Assembly (NCBI RefSeq): GCF_024323335.1
Contig: NC_066579.1
Coordinates: forward strand, 356,888,900 to 356,952,899
Reading direction: 5' to 3'
DNA: 64,000 nucleotides
Source: Lathyrus oleraceus
Taxonomy: Eukaryota; Streptophyta; Magnoliopsida; Fabales; Fabaceae
The translations under genes were made by a program, and so were the position numbers. This document shows, in pieces, positions 61,082 to 64,000 of the stretch; the stretch's first letter is position 1; each line of letters opens with the position of its first letter. A model generated the notes under the pieces. The model worked only from the letters and a program-made list of their open reading frames with translations, did no database searches and was not told the DNA's origin.

Positions 61082-63958
61082 TGTCGCATCACGCGAAAAA
61101 CCCGGCGGGAAAACAAGAACAACAGAGCCGCCACCGTGCGTTATTTATCCAAAGAGGGAAAGGAAACGCTCAGAGTAAACCTGGGAAAGGAACATGGTCT
61201 CGCGACCAAAGAGAATGGGATCGGGAGTCGGTTATGCGAAGGGAAGGTATTAGCACCCCTACGCATCCGTCGTACTCTACGGGATCCACGCACAAAAGGA
61301 AGGAAAATGGTTGCTAAACACTGCTCAAACTCACACACACTGGCTGAAAGAGACACAAGAAAACAAGACTGAAACTGACTCGGCAGGAATGCGCCCTGGG
61401 CCTACTTAGTCTATCAGGCATAGACATCAGAGTCGAAGTAGTTCGGACTGGGGAAACGACACATGCTCGCTAGGATGTCGCATCCTATGCATACGTATCT
61501 CCTTGGACGAAGGAGAATCAGAGCATTCGTAGCTCGGCTGACACGCACACAAACAACCACAGGCAAAGGCAAACATGGAGCCTGAATGCCATCACTGGAC
61601 TTACATCAGCATCCGAACCAAAACCACTCAAGGAGGCAAACATGGAGCCTGAATGCCAATCACTGGACTTACATCAGCATCCGAACCTACACACGCACAC
61701 TGGAACCTAACTGCCACTCGATGACTTACATCAGCTTCCAAGCACACAACAAGACAAAACAAAAACACAGGCGCCGGAGAGATCAGCTCATCTCCTGCCT
61801 ACGTACCTCATCTGGTATGAGGATCAGGGCGACGTAGTTCCCCTACAAGGATAAAGGACTACCTACCAATAACAGAGGGAGACACAACACTAGGGAGACT
61901 ACGACTCGAGCCTAGATGTTTCATGCAAAATCAACCCTAAGTTAAGGTTTCTAGCTAACTGGCACAGGAGCCAGCCTATCCTAGTCCTGACTTGCACAGG
62001 AGCAAGCCACACACACACTTAACTTGCACAGGAAGCAAGCCAAGCAAACCTAACTTGCACAGGAAGCAAGTCTAAACTAACCCTAACTTGCACAAGAAGC
62101 AGTCACCAAACATACAAGCACAGGTACCCACACTATATACAACAAACAAGTCTCAAACAAGGTTAGGTTTTAGTCGAGGGGTCATATCAACCTCAACAAC
62201 AAACCACTCTGGAACTGGGTAGTGTTAGCTCTTAACCTTGCCATTGAGGGGCTAAGGTGACGCAGATGAAAGGTGAGTGAAGATAAGACTTCACAGCTCT
62301 TATCCCTGGCCTGGGAGAGCTTAAGACCAGAATGTGTGGGTTCAGAAAGTGGGAACCCTTCTACACATTTGAAACTGACTCAACTGTACAATTGTACAAG
62401 ATCTTGGGTTTGTATCTGCAATGCATCAACACAGTGGTGTGAGCAAAGCAGAAGACACACAAATAGCAGGGGATAGATTGCATATCCCTTGGGTTCTGCC
62501 AATTGCCTCTTCACTTAGGAGGTCTTTGACTCTATACAAGGACAAAATAACCACACACAAACATTGCCTCTTAAGGAGGACTTCAGACAGTTGCCTGGCC
62601 AAGTAACAGGCAGGTCTTCCAGACTACATGAGTTAGGAATATACCTCAAGCAAGTTTGCTACTTAAAGCAAAGCAAAGCAAAAGTTCACAAGAACTAAAA
62701 GCAACTAAAGTACCTGAAATCAGTCAGCACATTAGTATACAAGTCAAAGTTAAATCAGAATGAACAAAGGTTAAACACACAAGCAGATAGGTGTGTCAAT
62801 GCACAAGGTTCAAGGCATGTGAGCCAAGCAACCTACCAACAAGCTATGTTAGTCATGATAACAAACCTCATCATTTGTATTGGTCTCATTGAAGCATTTG
62901 TGGCTAACCTGAAAACATGAGCTCAAAGGTGAGTAACAGGACCACTAGGACAAGCCTAGGTCAAAANNNNNNNNNNNNNTCAAAGGCCATGAAAATGTGG
63001 GATGGAGTTGTTGAAAGTGTACTTTTTGCCAATTTTCAAGCAAGTTGGAATGGCTGTATGTACTGCACACGAAATGGGCTTCACAAGTTTTAATCAACAT
63101 TTCAGAACATATTTGAATGGCCAAATGGTTGAAATGATATTTGAAAAGTCAAAATTCACTCACTTGAAATTAATTAAGGCAAGTTCAAAAGGCCATTTTG
63201 ATTGGTGATGTTTTGGTACATGAAATTACATTTTTGGAAAGAGGGGATCAAATGTGACTTGTAGGAAAAACCCCACCCAATTTGGCCAAATGGTTTGAGA
63301 GATATGGCCTTTTGAAGTTCAAGAATTTCTGAAAATGATTTGATCATAACTTGCCAACCATACATGGGAATTGAGTGTTCTTGGACTTTTGGAAATGGGA
63401 GAAGATCTTCAACTTTCATGTTGGGAAAAATTCATTTGAAGCTTGTATCATGATGTAAGTTTGAGGATCAAGACTTTCCATTTTTGGTATTTCAGTTACA
63501 GGTCCAGTTTCCATTTTTGGAAATTTCTGATCTGGCTTCAATTCTTCCATGATGGTGTTTGACATGATATATGAGGCCTATTTGGACATGAATGAGACTC
63601 TCAAACCAATCCAACCATCAAACCACTGATTAAATGACAGTTGACCAACAGTTGACTTTTAGGGTTTCTGACTGATGTGCATTGACTGATGACTTCTGAA
63701 CATCCAATCCTTGACCAAAACACTTCAAATGGATCCCCAAGTCATGTGAACATGTTGGACCAACCCTAGGGCCTTGGCTCCTTGAGAATGTGCTTGCTTG
63801 CTTGACTGACTGATCTCCTGACCAGTTTGACCTAATTCTTCTGATTGGCTTGCACTTGAGGCAAATGGACAATGCAATGCTATGCAGTGGACCATGTTAT
63901 GCTATGACCTAATATGAGAATGTATGTACAATGATAGGTGCAAATTTGAGGTGCTACA
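61082..63958 (-). repeat. Ogre LTR-c (gapped, error-prone)
   Basis: Same edges as LTR-a and LTR-b but only 2877 bp, because a 13-N gap (62967-62979) replaces about 1.9 kb of the expected sequence. Many single bases are missing relative to both other LTRs (for example ACAGGAGCC for ACAGGGAGCC near 61967). It is the 5' LTR of internal 2 and meets a third internal region at 63959. Confidence 0.88.
62967..62979. other. Assembly gap (13 N) inside LTR-c
   Basis: The left flank matches LTR-b near 45705 and the right flank near 47633, so roughly 1.9 kb is missing and the N count does not reflect it. Confidence 0.95.
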
Positions 63959-64000
63959 GCTGCCCCTATTCAATCAGCTGGGAACCCGAATGGATGAGAG
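63959..64000 (-). other. Start of a third Ogre internal region
   Basis: GCTGCCCCTATTCAATCAGC repeats the sequence found right of LTR-a (31317) and LTR-b (48634): polypurine tract and the beginning of the 3' UTR. The array therefore continues past the window. Confidence 0.85.

Larger units (their letters stand above)
26458..64000 (-). mobile_element. Tandem Ogre (Tat lineage Ty3/gypsy) array, three units with shared LTRs
   Basis: LTR-a, internal 1, LTR-b, internal 2, LTR-c and the start of internal 3 follow one another without any other sequence, all on the minus strand. Unit lengths are about 17.33 kb (26458 to 43787) and 17.30 kb (43787 to 61082). A single Ogre would have two LTRs; here each inner LTR serves two internal regions. 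The only target-duplication candidate visible is CCGCT (26453-26457); its partner would lie beyond the window. Internal copies differ by scattered substitutions and many 1-base indels. Unequal recombination between LTRs is the simplest origin; assembly error must be excluded. Confidence 0.9.

Overview
This window is plant repetitive DNA. Nothing in it looks like a host gene; nearly every stretch I can assign is a transposable element or a fragment of one. The load of very large Tat/Ogre-type Ty3/gypsy elements (an extra ORF before gag, a gag-pro / RT-RNaseH-integrase split by an intron, dual RNase H, 4.8-kb LTRs, a hypervariable 3' UTR) points to a legume of the pea/vetch tribe (Fabeae). That is an inference from element content, not from a diagnostic gene.

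Left part (1-26457): nested insertions. A plus-strand Ogre-like LTR starts at 854 and ends near 18442. It is split first by a nearly intact Tekay-type chromovirus on the minus strand (1111-9424, TSD CTTCT, two 1888-bp LTRs, one amber codon in the integrase) and then by a Mutator-like element (12272-15290, 9-bp TSD with one mismatch). The MULE carries a broken transposase and a convergent, broken plant-mobile-domain gene, bracketed by arrays of 27-bp palindromes. After the primer-site-like end of the Ogre LTR comes a decayed Ty1/copia pol on the minus strand (about 18610-21555). Two more truncated Ogre-like LTR pieces in opposite orientations follow (21556-24361 minus; 24362-26457 plus).

Right part (26458-64000): a tandem Ogre array on the minus strand. 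The order is LTR-a (26458-31316), internal 1 (31317-43786), LTR-b (43787-48633), internal 2 (48634-61081), LTR-c (61082-63958), and the first 42 bases of a third internal region. Neighbouring units share one LTR, and the repeat period is about 17.3 kb. Each internal region reads, in transcription order (right to left): tRNA primer site, leader, ORF1 (PMD-like domain plus coiled coil), gag, protease, a roughly 250-bp intron, RT-RNaseH-aRNaseH-integrase, a structured 3' UTR, and a polypurine tract. Copy 1 has an intact pol and ORF1 but two 1-base frameshifts at the gag-pro junction. Copy 2 has many 1-base indels. LTR-c has a 13-N gap and frequent missing bases, so part of the damage may be sequence error.

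The most striking unexplained structure is a recurring design in the Ogre units: short tandem hairpins whose central sequence is constant while the two arms change together. I see it in three unrelated sequence families within one element: about 30 TTTACCGA-centred dyads in the 3' UTR, four 50-60 bp hairpins just after the pol stop, and five ACAGGRA-centred hairpins in the LTR. The MULE has its own array of eleven 27-bp palindromes.
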